From positions 1 to 29,426 of IMG/VR virus record IMGVR_UViG_3300030380_002109: a stretch of DNA of 29,426 bases; one strand, given 5' to 3'. A program made the translations under genes and the position numbers. Positions 1 to 8,104 of the stretch are shown here, in pieces. The notes beneath the pieces are model-generated. The model made no database searches, was not told the DNA's origin, and saw only the letters and a list, made by a program, of their open reading frames with translations. Each line of letters starts with the position of its first letter. Positions within the stretch are counted from its first letter, which is position 1. The stretch comes from a virus.

Positions 1-107
1 CCCCATCTATCTGCTACCCATCTTGATAGAGCACTCCATGTTGCTCCTGCCATTTTTCTCTTTACTATCTCTTCTTTTGCCTCTTCTGGTATTACGAATG
101 TTGTCAT
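1..107 (-). CDS. Hypothetical protein, N-terminal part only (runs off left edge)
   Basis: About 35 codons are visible, beginning MTTFVIPEEAKEEIVKRKMA. The ATG follows a clear GGAGA ribosome binding site 20 bases after the preceding gene ends, so it continues the portal operon. The visible part is charged and helical, and the stretch IVKRKMAGATWSALSRWVADRW could form a helix-turn-helix of the homeodomain-like type seen in small phage proteins. That is only a resemblance. The product cannot be named because most of the gene lies outside the window. Confidence 0.6.
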   Translation of the reverse strand, partial: MTTFVIPEEAKEEIVKRKMAGATWSALSRWVADRW

Positions 108-127
108 TCTTGTCTCCTATATTGTTT

Positions 128-1231
128 CTAATCTTTAGGTACTCTCCTGTTTGGGGGATTCCTATATCCATTAGGGTCTGGTCTAGGGCTTCTTGGTGCC
201 CCGTATTGCTTTTCTAATGACTTTTTATAGTTTCCTAAAAAAGGCATATTATTTAGTTTACCATCTTTTTTGTCTTTCGACCAATCAGTTTCCATTTTTT
301 CAACTTCTTGTGTAGATTGAGTCGTAAATTTTATACCGTATTTTTCAGGATTATCTGAAATATCTTGATTTAATGCATCAATATTTTCCATATCTTTTTT
401 ATATCTTCTTTGCATATCAGTCATGCCGTCTTCTTTTTTTAGTTCTTTACGAACATCATTAATTAGTGAGACCACATATTGACTTAATTGATCTGTTTTC
501 TTCAATCCAAAAGCTCTATCCTCTGCGTTTCGCTCTCTAGCTTCCATAAAAGATTCCATGTCTCTTTCTTCTAAAGATGTTTTTACATTATTGTCTGGTG
601 TTAATCCACCAGTTCTACCTAAATCAAACTTAGGTTTATCTTTGTCTTTAATTAAGTCTAGTGTTTTTTCTTGTGTTTCTTGTAGCCACTTATCTAATTT
701 ATCTGGACCACTAGCTTTCTTTTTCTTTTTTTCGTTTTCTTTTATTTTTTGTTTTTCAGATAGTTTCTTCTTTTTCTTTTTAGACTTTGTGCCACTGTAT
801 GTTTCAGTAAATATTCCGGGATCAGATGCTACGGCAACTATGTCTCCCGCACCTGAAGTAGCTCCTCCAAAGTCTTTATACAGTTTTTCTACCTTAGAGT
901 CTTCTTTTTTATCAACTTCCATCAAATGCCCCATTCTTGCTTTAAGGTGTGATAAAGCTTTTGATGAGTCTTTCGCATTTATTGCAGTTGTCGCTTCTTT
1001 TTCATGGTGTTGACTTGCTCTCCTATGATAAGAAGATCCTGTCTTTTTAGGATGATGGATAGCTTTAACACCATTTTCATAATAATATACTACAGAACCA
1101 TCAGGTCTAGTTTCCCTATGATCATAAGAATGATCTGAATATTCATCGGGCTCGTTAGGAGATTTAGGTGACGCTGATTTTGGTAAAGTTTTATACTTAG
1201 TGTCCTTTGGATTAAACTTCATTTTAGCCAT
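128..1231 (-). CDS. Hypothetical Lys-rich protein downstream of the portal
   Basis: This 367-residue protein has no fold I recognise. It is very hydrophilic and low in complexity. Two lysine runs (KSKKKKKK and KKKKKAS) lie near residues 150-175, followed by charged helical segments and a C-terminus rich in Pro, Arg and Asn (PRSPRPDPNGYRNPPNRR). The start overlaps the portal stop as TAATG, so translation is coupled to the portal. A gene directly after the portal often encodes a head morphogenesis, scaffold or protease-associated protein, and the charged helical composition would allow a scaffold-like role, but no residue pattern proves it. The lysine runs are homopolymeric A tracts in the coding strand and could be prone to sequencing slippage, although the frame stays open throughout. 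Confidence 0.75.
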   Translation of the reverse strand: MAKMKFNPKDTKYKTLPKSASPKSPNEPDEYSDHSYDHRETRPDGSVVYYYENGVKAIHHPKKTGSSYHRRASQHHEKEATTAINAKDSSKALSHLKARMGHLMEVDKKEDSKVEKLYKDFGGATSGAGDIVAVASDPGIFTETYSGTKSKKKKKKLSEKQKIKENEKKKKKASGPDKLDKWLQETQEKTLDLIKDKDKPKFDLGRTGGLTPDNNVKTSLEERDMESFMEARERNAEDRAFGLKKTDQLSQYVVSLINDVRKELKKEDGMTDMQRRYKKDMENIDALNQDISDNPEKYGIKFTTQSTQEVEKMETDWSKDKKDGKLNNMPFLGNYKKSLEKQYGAPRSPRPDPNGYRNPPNRRVPKD

Positions 1232-3240
1232 TAGTCATCGTCCTCATCATCATCATAGCGTTCTACATTTACAGCTTTTGGTTTAGATGTGCCATCTCCT
1301 GTTTCAGCAGTATAGGCATCACTAAAGTATTTTTTACCTCCAGCCTCAGAAAATACTGGGTTTCCAAAGTATGCTTTTTCTATTTTATCAACTCCAGTCC
1401 CTGATAAGTTTCCTGTATATTCTTCCCCGTTATTAGAGAACCATACTTTATTACCGTCAGGTGATATCTGTTTAATAATTGGGAATTGATATCCTTGATC
1501 AGATAGACTGTCAATCCAAGTAGATGTTGTCACACCTTTCTTGAGATCAGGATTTTTTATATTCTTTGATTGTATATTTTCAAATCCTCTGGGAGTATCT
1601 ACGACAGCGTTTTCAACAGGCACTTCTTGTGAGCCCTCTTCACTTTCTTCTTCAGGCACGGTGCCCTCAGCATCTACAGGGACATCACCCTCACCTTCAC
1701 CTTCTTCTGGAACATCTCCCTGTGCAGCCTGTTGCTCTGCTTGTTGAGCTTGCATCTCCATTTGTGCTTCTGCTTGTGCAGCTTGCATTTCAGCTTGTTC
1801 AAGTGCTAATGCTTGTTGTTCACCCTGTAACTTAGCAGTAGGAACTGCCTGACCGCTAACAATAAAGTCAAGTTGATCTATCTTAAGGTTGTTACCAGCA
1901 AGATTAACATCAAAACCCATTCCTAACATTTGAGCTGCAATCGCTGTTCTCTGTTGTGACTGAGCAATTCTAGTAGCTTCTGCTTTTTCTTCGGGATTAG
2001 GTAATACTATTTTCCAGTCTGTAACACCAAAGTTATCTAATATAGCAGGGAATACTTTTTCCATTATTTGTCGTTGATCTCTTTCAACAACTCTACCCAT
2101 TACAGTCAATTGTGATGTTTGTTGTGTCAAACCACCAAATGAATCAGGAGCACCCTGCCACATTGGAGCTACACCCCATATAGCAGATACTCTTTCTCGT
2201 ATCTCTGCTCTTACAGGTAAGTAATCCATCTCTTGTAATGTATGGAATAGTCTTACCATGTCAACTCTACCTCTATTTGTTCTAGAAGATACAGCAATCA
2301 TAGGTATGTAGTTAGGATCTTGCCTTGTTTTTGCAGCAAGTGCTTCACGTTCTCTCTTTAAACTTTCTGGATCATCTGTAGTTACCATAACCATAGATGC
2401 AGGCATTTTTCTTTCAAAGAAATACCTGTATAAGTTTCTGTCCATACCAATTAAGGTTAGAGCTTTTTCAAATATTGTTAAAATAGGTGACCAACCATAT
2501 GTCTCAGTTGGATTAAATTTAGATAGATGTACAACTTCAGTGTCTAAAAAGTAATGCACCTCTGTTCTATATAAATATCGGTACATTGCAGGTTGTAGTT
2601 TTTGTTTACAATCTTCTTCAGGACATTCTTCTGGAGATTCTTTTATCTGTTCTCTATGTAATGGGCAAAAGAAATGAGAGTTTTTAGGTAGCCCTGTTTC
2701 ATCTAAGTCATATTCTATAAGAGCAGGGTTTATTCTTCTAATTTCAGTAACTCTTGATCTTAATCCCCCATCGCCTGTGTCATAATATTCTTTTGAAAAG
2801 TATAAGAATGCATCATCAACTGTGTTTAGATCCCAATGAAACTGCCTCAATACCTCTTCTAATCCTTGATCAAATACATTACAGTCATCCATAAACTCTT
2901 TTAGTCTATCTAATTGACCTTCATCTGGGTCTTCAACTAAAGGTTCAAATTGAATACCTCTTCTAAACACCTCACCTGTTATGTGTAGTATAGGTGCACG
3001 TAGTTCTTCAGCAGTATACGCTACAGTTTGTAAATCTTGTATTAGTTGTTTTCTATATGCAAGTTGATTTCTTACATAAGTGTTTACTATGTAATCAACA
3101 CCGAATGTTGGTCCACTACCTGTATCTCCAGCAGCTTTGCTTAATTGCATCATGTCCCCAAACATATCTATCTGAGAACCAAGTTTTCCCATGGACTTTG
3201 CCATTTCAGGAACTTCTGGAAGATATTCTCCTAATTTCAT
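1231..3240 (-). CDS. Portal protein
   Basis: This 669-residue protein is read as the dodecameric portal at the DNA entry vertex, to which terminase docks. Support comes from its size, its place after the terminase genes, and portal-like segments: an N-terminal region with helix and sheet, an FNPTETYGWSPI stretch near 242-253, the MDRNLYRYFFERKMPAS helix near 266-282, and WQGAPDSFGGLTQQTSQL near 361-378, which resembles the portal stem and crown region. Two features are unusual. A possible zinc loop is formed by C192, H195, C206 and C211. A long C-terminal extension after about residue 470 holds a Gln/Ala/Glu-rich coiled-coil (about 473-507), an acidic linker and a small terminal domain ending in an acidic run. 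The start follows an AAGGAATAAGG leader six bases after the previous stop. Product confidence is high, although family membership is inferred from motif resemblance. Confidence 0.85.
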   Translation of the reverse strand: MKLGEYLPEVPEMAKSMGKLGSQIDMFGDMMQLSKAAGDTGSGPTFGVDYIVNTYVRNQLAYRKQLIQDLQTVAYTAEELRAPILHITGEVFRRGIQFEPLVEDPDEGQLDRLKEFMDDCNVFDQGLEEVLRQFHWDLNTVDDAFLYFSKEYYDTGDGGLRSRVTEIRRINPALIEYDLDETGLPKNSHFFCPLHREQIKESPEECPEEDCKQKLQPAMYRYLYRTEVHYFLDTEVVHLSKFNPTETYGWSPILTIFEKALTLIGMDRNLYRYFFERKMPASMVMVTTDDPESLKREREALAAKTRQDPNYIPMIAVSSRTNRGRVDMVRLFHTLQEMDYLPVRAEIRERVSAIWGVAPMWQGAPDSFGGLTQQTSQLTVMGRVVERDQRQIMEKVFPAILDNFGVTDWKIVLPNPEEKAEATRIAQSQQRTAIAAQMLGMGFDVNLAGNNLKIDQLDFIVSGQAVPTAKLQGEQQALALEQAEMQAAQAEAQMEMQAQQAEQQAAQGDVPEEGEGEGDVPVDAEGTVPEEESEEGSQEVPVENAVVDTPRGFENIQSKNIKNPDLKKGVTTSTWIDSLSDQGYQFPIIKQISPDGNKVWFSNNGEEYTGNLSGTGVDKIEKAYFGNPVFSEAGGKKYFSDAYTAETGDGTSKPKAVNVERYDDDEDDD

Positions 3241-3245
3241 ATACC

Positions 3246-3662
3246 TTATTCCTTAGTTATTTCAACACTATCTATAGCTACTATCTTCGCTATCGTGTCT
3301 ATTGCATGTTGTTTTAACCCCGCCTTTTCTTCGTGTGTAACTTCAACGGCTGGCGTGGTCTCAATTTGTATTCGTAGTCTATCGTTTTCTTCTTTTAACT
3401 CAGTCACTTGGTCAGCTAAAGCATCATTTTCCATTAAGGCAGCATTTTGTAACACCCCTAATCTTGTTGCTTCTCTAACTAAAGCTAGAAAACTACCTTC
3501 AGATAAGACTGTGACTGCTTCACTAGCATCATCTATCTCATCTTCAGGATCTAATTTAGTTAAATCCTCATGCCAAGTATCGAGTATTCTCCAAGTACCA
3601 GCATTATCTTTTTGTGCGACATACTGTTCTTGTCTGTCTCTTAACATATTACCTATAGGCAT
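3246..3662 (-). CDS. Hypothetical coiled-coil protein ahead of the portal
   Basis: This is a 138-residue acidic protein of unknown function. Residues about 75-105 (ALMENDALADQVTELKEEND and onward) carry a heptad pattern typical of a short coiled coil, and the flanks are helical. It is the first gene after a strong promoter-like site whose -10 box ends only about 19 bases before the ATG, with the ribosome binding site GGAGA between them. It sits six bases upstream of the portal and is probably co-transcribed with it. It may be a small structural or assembly protein, but nothing in the sequence decides this. Confidence 0.75.
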   Translation of the reverse strand: MPIGNMLRDRQEQYVAQKDNAGTWRILDTWHEDLTKLDPEDEIDDASEAVTVLSEGSFLALVREATRLGVLQNAALMENDALADQVTELKEENDRLRIQIETTPAVEVTHEEKAGLKQHAIDTIAKIVAIDSVEITKE

Positions 3663-3680
3663 ATCTTTTCTCCTACTATT

Positions 3681-3709
3681 ATTATACTATTTTTTGCTAA
3701 AACTGTGAA
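3681..3709 (-). promoter_or_regulatory. Promoter, sigma70-like, ahead of the portal operon
   Basis: On the minus strand TTCACA (3709-3704) is followed after exactly 17 bases by TATAAT (3686-3681), a near-consensus sigma70 arrangement. It begins one base after the reductase stop codon. The transcription start would fall about seven bases past the -10 box, inside the sequence GTAGGAGA, leaving a leader of roughly 15 bases that is little more than the ribosome binding site. The core TAGTATAAT recurs at four other gene boundaries, once as GTGTATAAT. Confidence 0.7.
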
Positions 3710-3710
3710 T

Positions 3711-5582
3711 TTATGCTATATGACAAGCACTCCACCCGCAAGTTTTACATGTTTTACAACCAGACTCCATTACTATGTTAGGTTCTACACAACAGTCTGC
3801 TTCTTCTATCTCTTGAAAGAAATTAAGTTGTTCTTCTGTTTCAGGGGCATTTGTCTCCTCTGATTTGTGTGCAGTTACTAATACTTCTTTATCTCTACTA
3901 CCAGCTCTGTAAACTGTAATACCTTTACATTTTGTCTTCCAAGCTAGCATATAAGTTGTGTACACATCTTCTATTGTAGCATCATTTGCAAAGTTTATCG
4001 TCTTAGATATTCCAGAGTCACAATGTTCTTGAAAAGCTGCTTGCATTCCTACATGTGATTCAGGAGATATCTCAGGTGCTGTTGTATAGATTTCTTTTAT
4101 TTCGTCTGGCACTTCTGTCCTATCTTTTAATGAGCCACCATCAGATAAGTATTCCATAAGTTCTTCTGAATAAAAGCCCATATCTTTAGCATCTTGTTCA
4201 AAGTATTTATTTACATAGTAAAGTGTTTCCCCTTCTAATATGTTCATCTTTCTGTAAGCTAAAGAAAATAGTGGTTCTACTCCACTAGATGCATCAGCAA
4301 ACATAGAGATAGTTCCTGTAGGGGCTACAGTTAGTCTACAAGCGTTTCTATATTTTTCATCTTCGCCGTAATCACTGTTATCCCATGCAGGGAAAGTTCC
4401 TCTTTCTCCTGCTAATTCTTTAGATGCTTGATCTGCGTGAGTTTTTAAAAACCTCATTACATCAGATCCTATCTTTCTACCTTCTTTAGAACCATATGAA
4501 ACTCTAAGTTGCGTAAGCATATCTGCAAATCCCATAATGCCTAAACCTATTTTTCTTGTAGCTTTAGTCATTTTTTCTATTTCTGGCGTTGCATATTTGT
4601 TTGCATCTATTACGTTGTCTAAAAATCTTGTAGCTGTTTTAATTGTGTTTCTTAAATCATCCCACTTAATGTATGGTCTTATTTCTGTTTTCTCTACAAA
4701 GTTAGCTAAATTAATTGACCCTAAGTTACAAGATTCATTTCCTAATAAAGGTTGTTCACCACATGGATTAGTAGCAACCATTTCACCGTATTCTTCTGTG
4801 ACGTGATTGTCTTTGTTTACTTCATCTAAAAAGATCATGCCGGGCTCACCATTTCTCCATGCACCATATACCATTTTATCAAATACTTCTTTAGCGTTTA
4901 ACTCACCGACTACTTGTTTACTCTTTGGATTAATCAATGGGTAATTAAGATTAGCTTCTACGGCTTTCATAAAGTTAGAGTCTACACCTACTGATATGTT
5001 GAAGTTATGTATATCACCCTCTACTTTTTTGCAGTCAATAAATTCTAATATATCTGGATGGTAGACTGACATTACTGCCATGTTTGCCCCATCTCTTTTA
5101 CCACCTTGAGTAATCATGGATGATACTCTAGATAGTGTCTGTAACACTTGTATTGGACCGCAAGCAATACCGTGAGTTGTCTTTATCTTATCGCCTCTTG
5201 GACGTAACTTACTTAGGGCAAAGCCCGTCCCACCACCAAACTTTTGTACCATAGCTATGTCATGAGCTGCCTTCATAATGTCTTCCATACTATCTTCTAA
5301 AGGTAGTACAAAACACGCAGACAATGTGCCTTGTTTTGTGCCAGCGTTCATGAGTGTCGGAGAGTTAGGTATAAAGTTTAACTCGGTCATCATATCATAA
5401 AATTCTTTTGTCGTTAATTCTACATCTGCATCTGACTTTCCATATAATTTTTCAGAAGATGCTATAGCTTTAGCTACTCTTTCTAATAATGTATTTGCGT
5501 TTTCTTCAGGTTCACCTGATTCGTCTTTTAAATAATATCTCTTTGACGCTACTGTTTCTGCTTGTTGTGTTAACGTGACCAA
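3711..5582 (-). CDS. nrdJ: Class II (adenosylcobalamin-dependent) ribonucleotide reductase
   Basis: This enzyme makes deoxyribonucleotides for phage DNA synthesis using B12 as the radical source. From the TTG start at 5582 it is 623 residues. Visible features are NSPTLMNAG near 73-81, the redox cysteine C90 in LSACFVLP, GGGTGFALSKLRPRGD near 116-131, the active-site loop NPCGEQ with C274 and E276, its partner C285 in NESCNLGS, PTGTIS near 421-426, and a C-terminal cysteine cluster C609, C612, C615 and C620 typical of class II enzymes. No small-subunit gene is needed or seen. I chose the TTG because AGGAGG lies six bases upstream. The open frame continues 52 codons upstream, but that part overlaps the terminase C-terminus and looks unlike any reductase. 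The gene sits between terminase and portal, an unusual place, and may have its own promoter near 5719. Confidence 0.95.
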   Translation of the reverse strand: MVTLTQQAETVASKRYYLKDESGEPEENANTLLERVAKAIASSEKLYGKSDADVELTTKEFYDMMTELNFIPNSPTLMNAGTKQGTLSACFVLPLEDSMEDIMKAAHDIAMVQKFGGGTGFALSKLRPRGDKIKTTHGIACGPIQVLQTLSRVSSMITQGGKRDGANMAVMSVYHPDILEFIDCKKVEGDIHNFNISVGVDSNFMKAVEANLNYPLINPKSKQVVGELNAKEVFDKMVYGAWRNGEPGMIFLDEVNKDNHVTEEYGEMVATNPCGEQPLLGNESCNLGSINLANFVEKTEIRPYIKWDDLRNTIKTATRFLDNVIDANKYATPEIEKMTKATRKIGLGIMGFADMLTQLRVSYGSKEGRKIGSDVMRFLKTHADQASKELAGERGTFPAWDNSDYGEDEKYRNACRLTVAPTGTISMFADASSGVEPLFSLAYRKMNILEGETLYYVNKYFEQDAKDMGFYSEELMEYLSDGGSLKDRTEVPDEIKEIYTTAPEISPESHVGMQAAFQEHCDSGISKTINFANDATIEDVYTTYMLAWKTKCKGITVYRAGSRDKEVLVTAHKSEETNAPETEEQLNFFQEIEEADCCVEPNIVMESGCKTCKTCGWSACHIA

Positions 5583-5601
5583 AATGAACCTCCTATGGTT
5601 A

Positions 5602-6939
5602 CTACGATTTTTTATAATTACAATAAAGACACAAACCCCTAGCAGGCACCCACAATGAGGGACCACAGAAGTCCTCTGTACAATTTGGGTTGGGTGCTTG
5701 TAAGTTTTTGCTACTATCATTATACACGTTTTTATCAAAATCGATTAACTTTTCTGGCTTATTTTTGTCCATATTTTGATATTTTAGTGATGGTTCCACA
5801 TCGTGTACGAACTCTTGCAAATCACCTACAGCTTGCATGCTATAAATGCCTGTTTCATACGCAGCTTGTAAAGCCATTGCAATAGAGAAAAAAGCGTCTC
5901 CGTGACCCATTGGAGTCTCTGGGGCTTTCAATTCATTATTAACTGAAAGTATCTGTTGTCTTTGTCTAGTGTCTCTAATTAAAAATAAATTACCTGAATG
6001 AACATACTGTTCAAAGATATGTGCCATATTGTTTTTAGACTTCAAACTAAATGATAGTGGATGCCATTTTCTATCTAAACCCCTATCCTCTAACTCACCT
6101 CTTGTGTTATCTATATAACCCTTTGTCAACCCAAAGTTTTCAGCCGCTTCATTTAAATATTCTATTTGTTCTGAATAGTCCCAACCATCTAACCATGATT
6201 GATGTATCTGTTCTACTTTTTCACCTTTACGTTTAAATATCACTAGATGTGACGGGTGTCTTTTTTTACCCACGTCAAACCCTGCAAATACATCTTCATC
6301 TTCTTCAAAATCATGTTTTACAGTTGTAGGAAAAGACCTTAAGTTATCATCTTCACACTTTTCTATATCTTCAGAATCAAAATATGCTTCAGTATTAAAG
6401 TGTGGTTGCAGTAAAAACTCTGACGCAAATGACTTAGGTTTAGCTTTTTGTTGTTCTAATAACCATTCTTCACTATATAACTCTGGCATTAATACTCTTC
6501 TACCCGGTTCAGGGTCAAGTGCTGGCATCTTTCTTGTTACAAATCGGTCATCCTTTTCTAATATAGTAAGTAAATCTCCGGGCATCATAGGTGTACCAAC
6601 AATTACTACTGGTACTCCCTTATTAGGTATGAAAAGCGATTCAGTCAAAAAGTGGTCTTCAATCTTATTCATTTGCCCTAATGCAAGAGGGCTTTCAGGG
6701 TCTTTCAAAATGTCGTCTGCAATTAATGCTCCATTAACGTGCATACCTCTTTTGAATGAAAACAATCCTCCATGTAAAATTTCAGCACTGCCACCATTAC
6801 CTGTGTCATATCTAAATGTAAAATCAGCTTTTGGGGCTCTGTTAGTCATCATATCTTTCAATAAAGGATTACGGTTTACTTCTTTGTTTATTTCAGATAT
6901 GTGATACTTAGTTAAGACCATCTTCAATACACTTTTCAA
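5602..6939 (-). CDS. terL: Terminase large subunit, C-terminal fragment (Walker B and nuclease domain)
   Basis: This open frame carries most of a packaging motor. After the junction it reads KYHISEINKEV, then a Walker-B-like segment HVNGALIADDILKDP, the segment PVVIVGTPMMPGDLL typical of the ATPase core, and an RNase H-like nuclease with DVGKKRHPSHLVIF (first acidic residue), YIDNTRGELEDRG (second) and GHGDAFFSIAMA (last). The C-terminus has four cysteines (C420, C425, C437, C440) that could bind zinc. The Walker A P-loop that should precede KYHIS is absent, and the upstream part of the protein lies in another frame (6908-7117). The nominal start at 6939 is TTG without a good ribosome binding site, so this probably is not an independent start but the 3' part of one damaged or mis-assembled gene. 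Confidence 0.85.
   Translation of the reverse strand: MKSVLKMVLTKYHISEINKEVNRNPLLKDMMTNRAPKADFTFRYDTGNGGSAEILHGGLFSFKRGMHVNGALIADDILKDPESPLALGQMNKIEDHFLTESLFIPNKGVPVVIVGTPMMPGDLLTILEKDDRFVTRKMPALDPEPGRRVLMPELYSEEWLLEQQKAKPKSFASEFLLQPHFNTEAYFDSEDIEKCEDDNLRSFPTTVKHDFEEDEDVFAGFDVGKKRHPSHLVIFKRKGEKVEQIHQSWLDGWDYSEQIEYLNEAAENFGLTKGYIDNTRGELEDRGLDRKWHPLSFSLKSKNNMAHIFEQYVHSGNLFLIRDTRQRQQILSVNNELKAPETPMGHGDAFFSIAMALQAAYETGIYSMQAVGDLQEFVHDVEPSLKYQNMDKNKPEKLIDFDKNVYNDSSKNLQAPNPNCTEDFCGPSLWVPARGLCLYCNYKKS
5719..5748 (-). promoter_or_regulatory. Possible promoter inside the terminase 3' end, ahead of nrdJ
   Basis: TATAAT occupies 5724-5719 on the minus strand in the context GTGTATAATGATAGTAG, which closely matches the boxes at 3681 and 8937. 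The -35 region is weak; TTAATC lies 18 bases upstream. It would give a leader of about 130 bases for the reductase. It lies within coding sequence, so chance cannot be excluded. Confidence 0.4.
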
Positions 6940-7117
6940 CTTCTTCAGTTAATTTACCCACATGCCATGCTTGAAAATATTCTGGGTGCTCAAATCCTTG
7001 AGACCAAATATCCCTAGTAAACTCCCAAAAACTACCTACCTTATATTTATTACTTTTTTCTAGTTTTTCTGCAAGTAGTTCAAAGGCTTTGTCATATGTT
7101 GTTAAATCATCACTCAT
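6908..7117 (-). CDS. terL: Terminase large subunit, N-terminal fragment
   Basis: This 69-residue frame reads like the first part of a large terminase: an N-terminal helix, then SFWEFTRDIW and the AWHVGKLTEEVEKCIEDGLN stretch that in this family leads directly into the adenine-binding and P-loop region. It stops at that point with a TAA. The remainder of the terminase is in the frame of 5602-6939, shifted by one base. The frames can only be rejoined if a number of bases equal to 2 modulo 3 is restored, and the missing P-loop segment would be roughly 35-45 residues. It starts at an ATG overlapping the small terminase stop by eight bases. Confidence 0.75.
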   Translation of the reverse strand: MSDDLTTYDKAFELLAEKLEKSNKYKVGSFWEFTRDIWSQGFEHPEYFQAWHVGKLTEEVEKCIEDGLN

Positions 7118-7613
7118 TATCTTTTGATGCCATCAATACTTTCAATTTAGCCGCTATTTTTTTAATTAAATCTGGGTCTTCTATTTCCTCTACCAATATA
7201 TTAACTACATCTTGAATAAACTGAACATTAATTAGCCCTTCTGCAACCTGTCTTTCTCCCTGTATACCTATATCTAATGCTTTAACTGCGTCAAAAGCTC
7301 TTTCAAAATTAAGTAATTGTAGTTCTGAACCAGCTTTATCTCTAATACCTTTATACATTTCCTGATGTTCTTCTTGCATCCTAGCTAACTTTGTAGATTC
7401 GTTATCTTGTACTTTCTCCATAGCCTTAGCTTTTGTTTCAGCTAATCTTTGTTTCCAATCGTCTGCACGCACCCAAGCATATATAGTTTGCTCACTCATA
7501 ACCACACCGTGTTCTGCAGAAACTTGCAAAGCTATTTCTTTTGCAGAGTATTCCTCTGTCAAATATAATTTAAATGCACGGTCTTTAACCGCTTTAGGTA
7601 ATTTTTTAGGCAT
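7110..7613 (-). CDS. terS: Terminase small subunit-like HTH protein
   Basis: This 167-residue protein has an N-terminal helix-turn-helix (AVKDRAFKLYLTEEYSAKEI, then TIYAWVRADDWKQRL at about residues 7-57). YAWVRADDWKQR is characteristic of small terminase DNA-binding domains of the homeodomain type. A long helical central region and C-terminal helices would form the oligomer. Small terminases recognise viral DNA and stimulate the large subunit. Position directly before the large terminase fragments supports the call. The start overlaps the previous stop as TAATG. An unrelated HTH regulator is possible but less likely. Confidence 0.75.
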   Translation of the reverse strand: MPKKLPKAVKDRAFKLYLTEEYSAKEIALQVSAEHGVVMSEQTIYAWVRADDWKQRLAETKAKAMEKVQDNESTKLARMQEEHQEMYKGIRDKAGSELQLLNFERAFDAVKALDIGIQGERQVAEGLINVQFIQDVVNILVEEIEDPDLIKKIAAKLKVLMASKDNE

Positions 7614-8104
7614 TACATATATGCAGCATTAGACCATCCTGTATCAGCGTTTCCTGATTCAATACTTCCTCCATGTGGGCTTCCATCTGATTGTAACAAT
7701 TTACTAAAATCCATGCCACCTTTATTTTTATTACCAGCAGCATTAAAACATTCTGGTACTTTGTGTTTTACGCCACCTGTGGTGGTTATCTCTTTAAATT
7801 TTATACCTATCTCAGCTCTGCTACATACACCCCTTATCATTGCATCTTTTGGACCAAGAGGTTTATACTGAGGATTTTCTAGTAAAGTTGCTATAGTTCG
7901 TTTAGCTCCTTCAGTTTGTACATTGTGTATACATTTGTAATAGTCACACCACACAACCTTAGCATACTTTGCTTTGAACTCTTCAGCAGTCATGCCTTTG
8001 GGTAACTTATCTTCTATCTTGTTATCTTTGGGTTTAGGTGTATCATAAAAATATGTTTTATTTTTTTGACCTGTAGTTTTTTTATACCCTCTAGGTGCTG
8101 CCAT
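7613..8104 (-). CDS. Hypothetical protein with paired cysteines
   Basis: This 163-residue protein has no recognised family. It has a basic N-terminus (MAAPRGYKKTTGQKNKTY), then a middle segment VVWCDYYKCIHN with two cysteines, two later cysteines in RGVCSRAE and VPECFNAA, and a Gly/Ser/Asn-rich tail. The four cysteines could bind a metal, possibly zinc. The ATG follows AAGGAGAATAGA, a good ribosome binding site, and overlaps the RuvC-like gene by 14 bases. Lying between a resolvase and the terminase genes, it may take part in DNA processing for packaging, but this is only a guess from position. Confidence 0.7.
   Translation of the reverse strand: MAAPRGYKKTTGQKNKTYFYDTPKPKDNKIEDKLPKGMTAEEFKAKYAKVVWCDYYKCIHNVQTEGAKRTIATLLENPQYKPLGPKDAMIRGVCSRAEIGIKFKEITTTGGVKHKVPECFNAAGNKNKGGMDFSKLLQSDGSPHGGSIESGNADTGWSNAAYM

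Noticed and set aside
558-1013. Plus-strand open frame of 151 codons rich in Phe and Ser
   Set aside because: It is the antisense shadow of the lysine-rich gene; the Phe runs come from poly-Lys codons and there is no ribosome binding site or family resemblance.
5583-5738. Upstream extension of the reductase frame by 52 codons
   Set aside because: It lies inside the terminase C-terminal coding region, has no reductase-like residues, and a strong AGGAGG sits just before the TTG at 5582.
6880-6945. Group I intron or intein as the explanation for the split terminase
   Set aside because: There is no inserted sequence between the halves; coding sequence is missing rather than interrupted.
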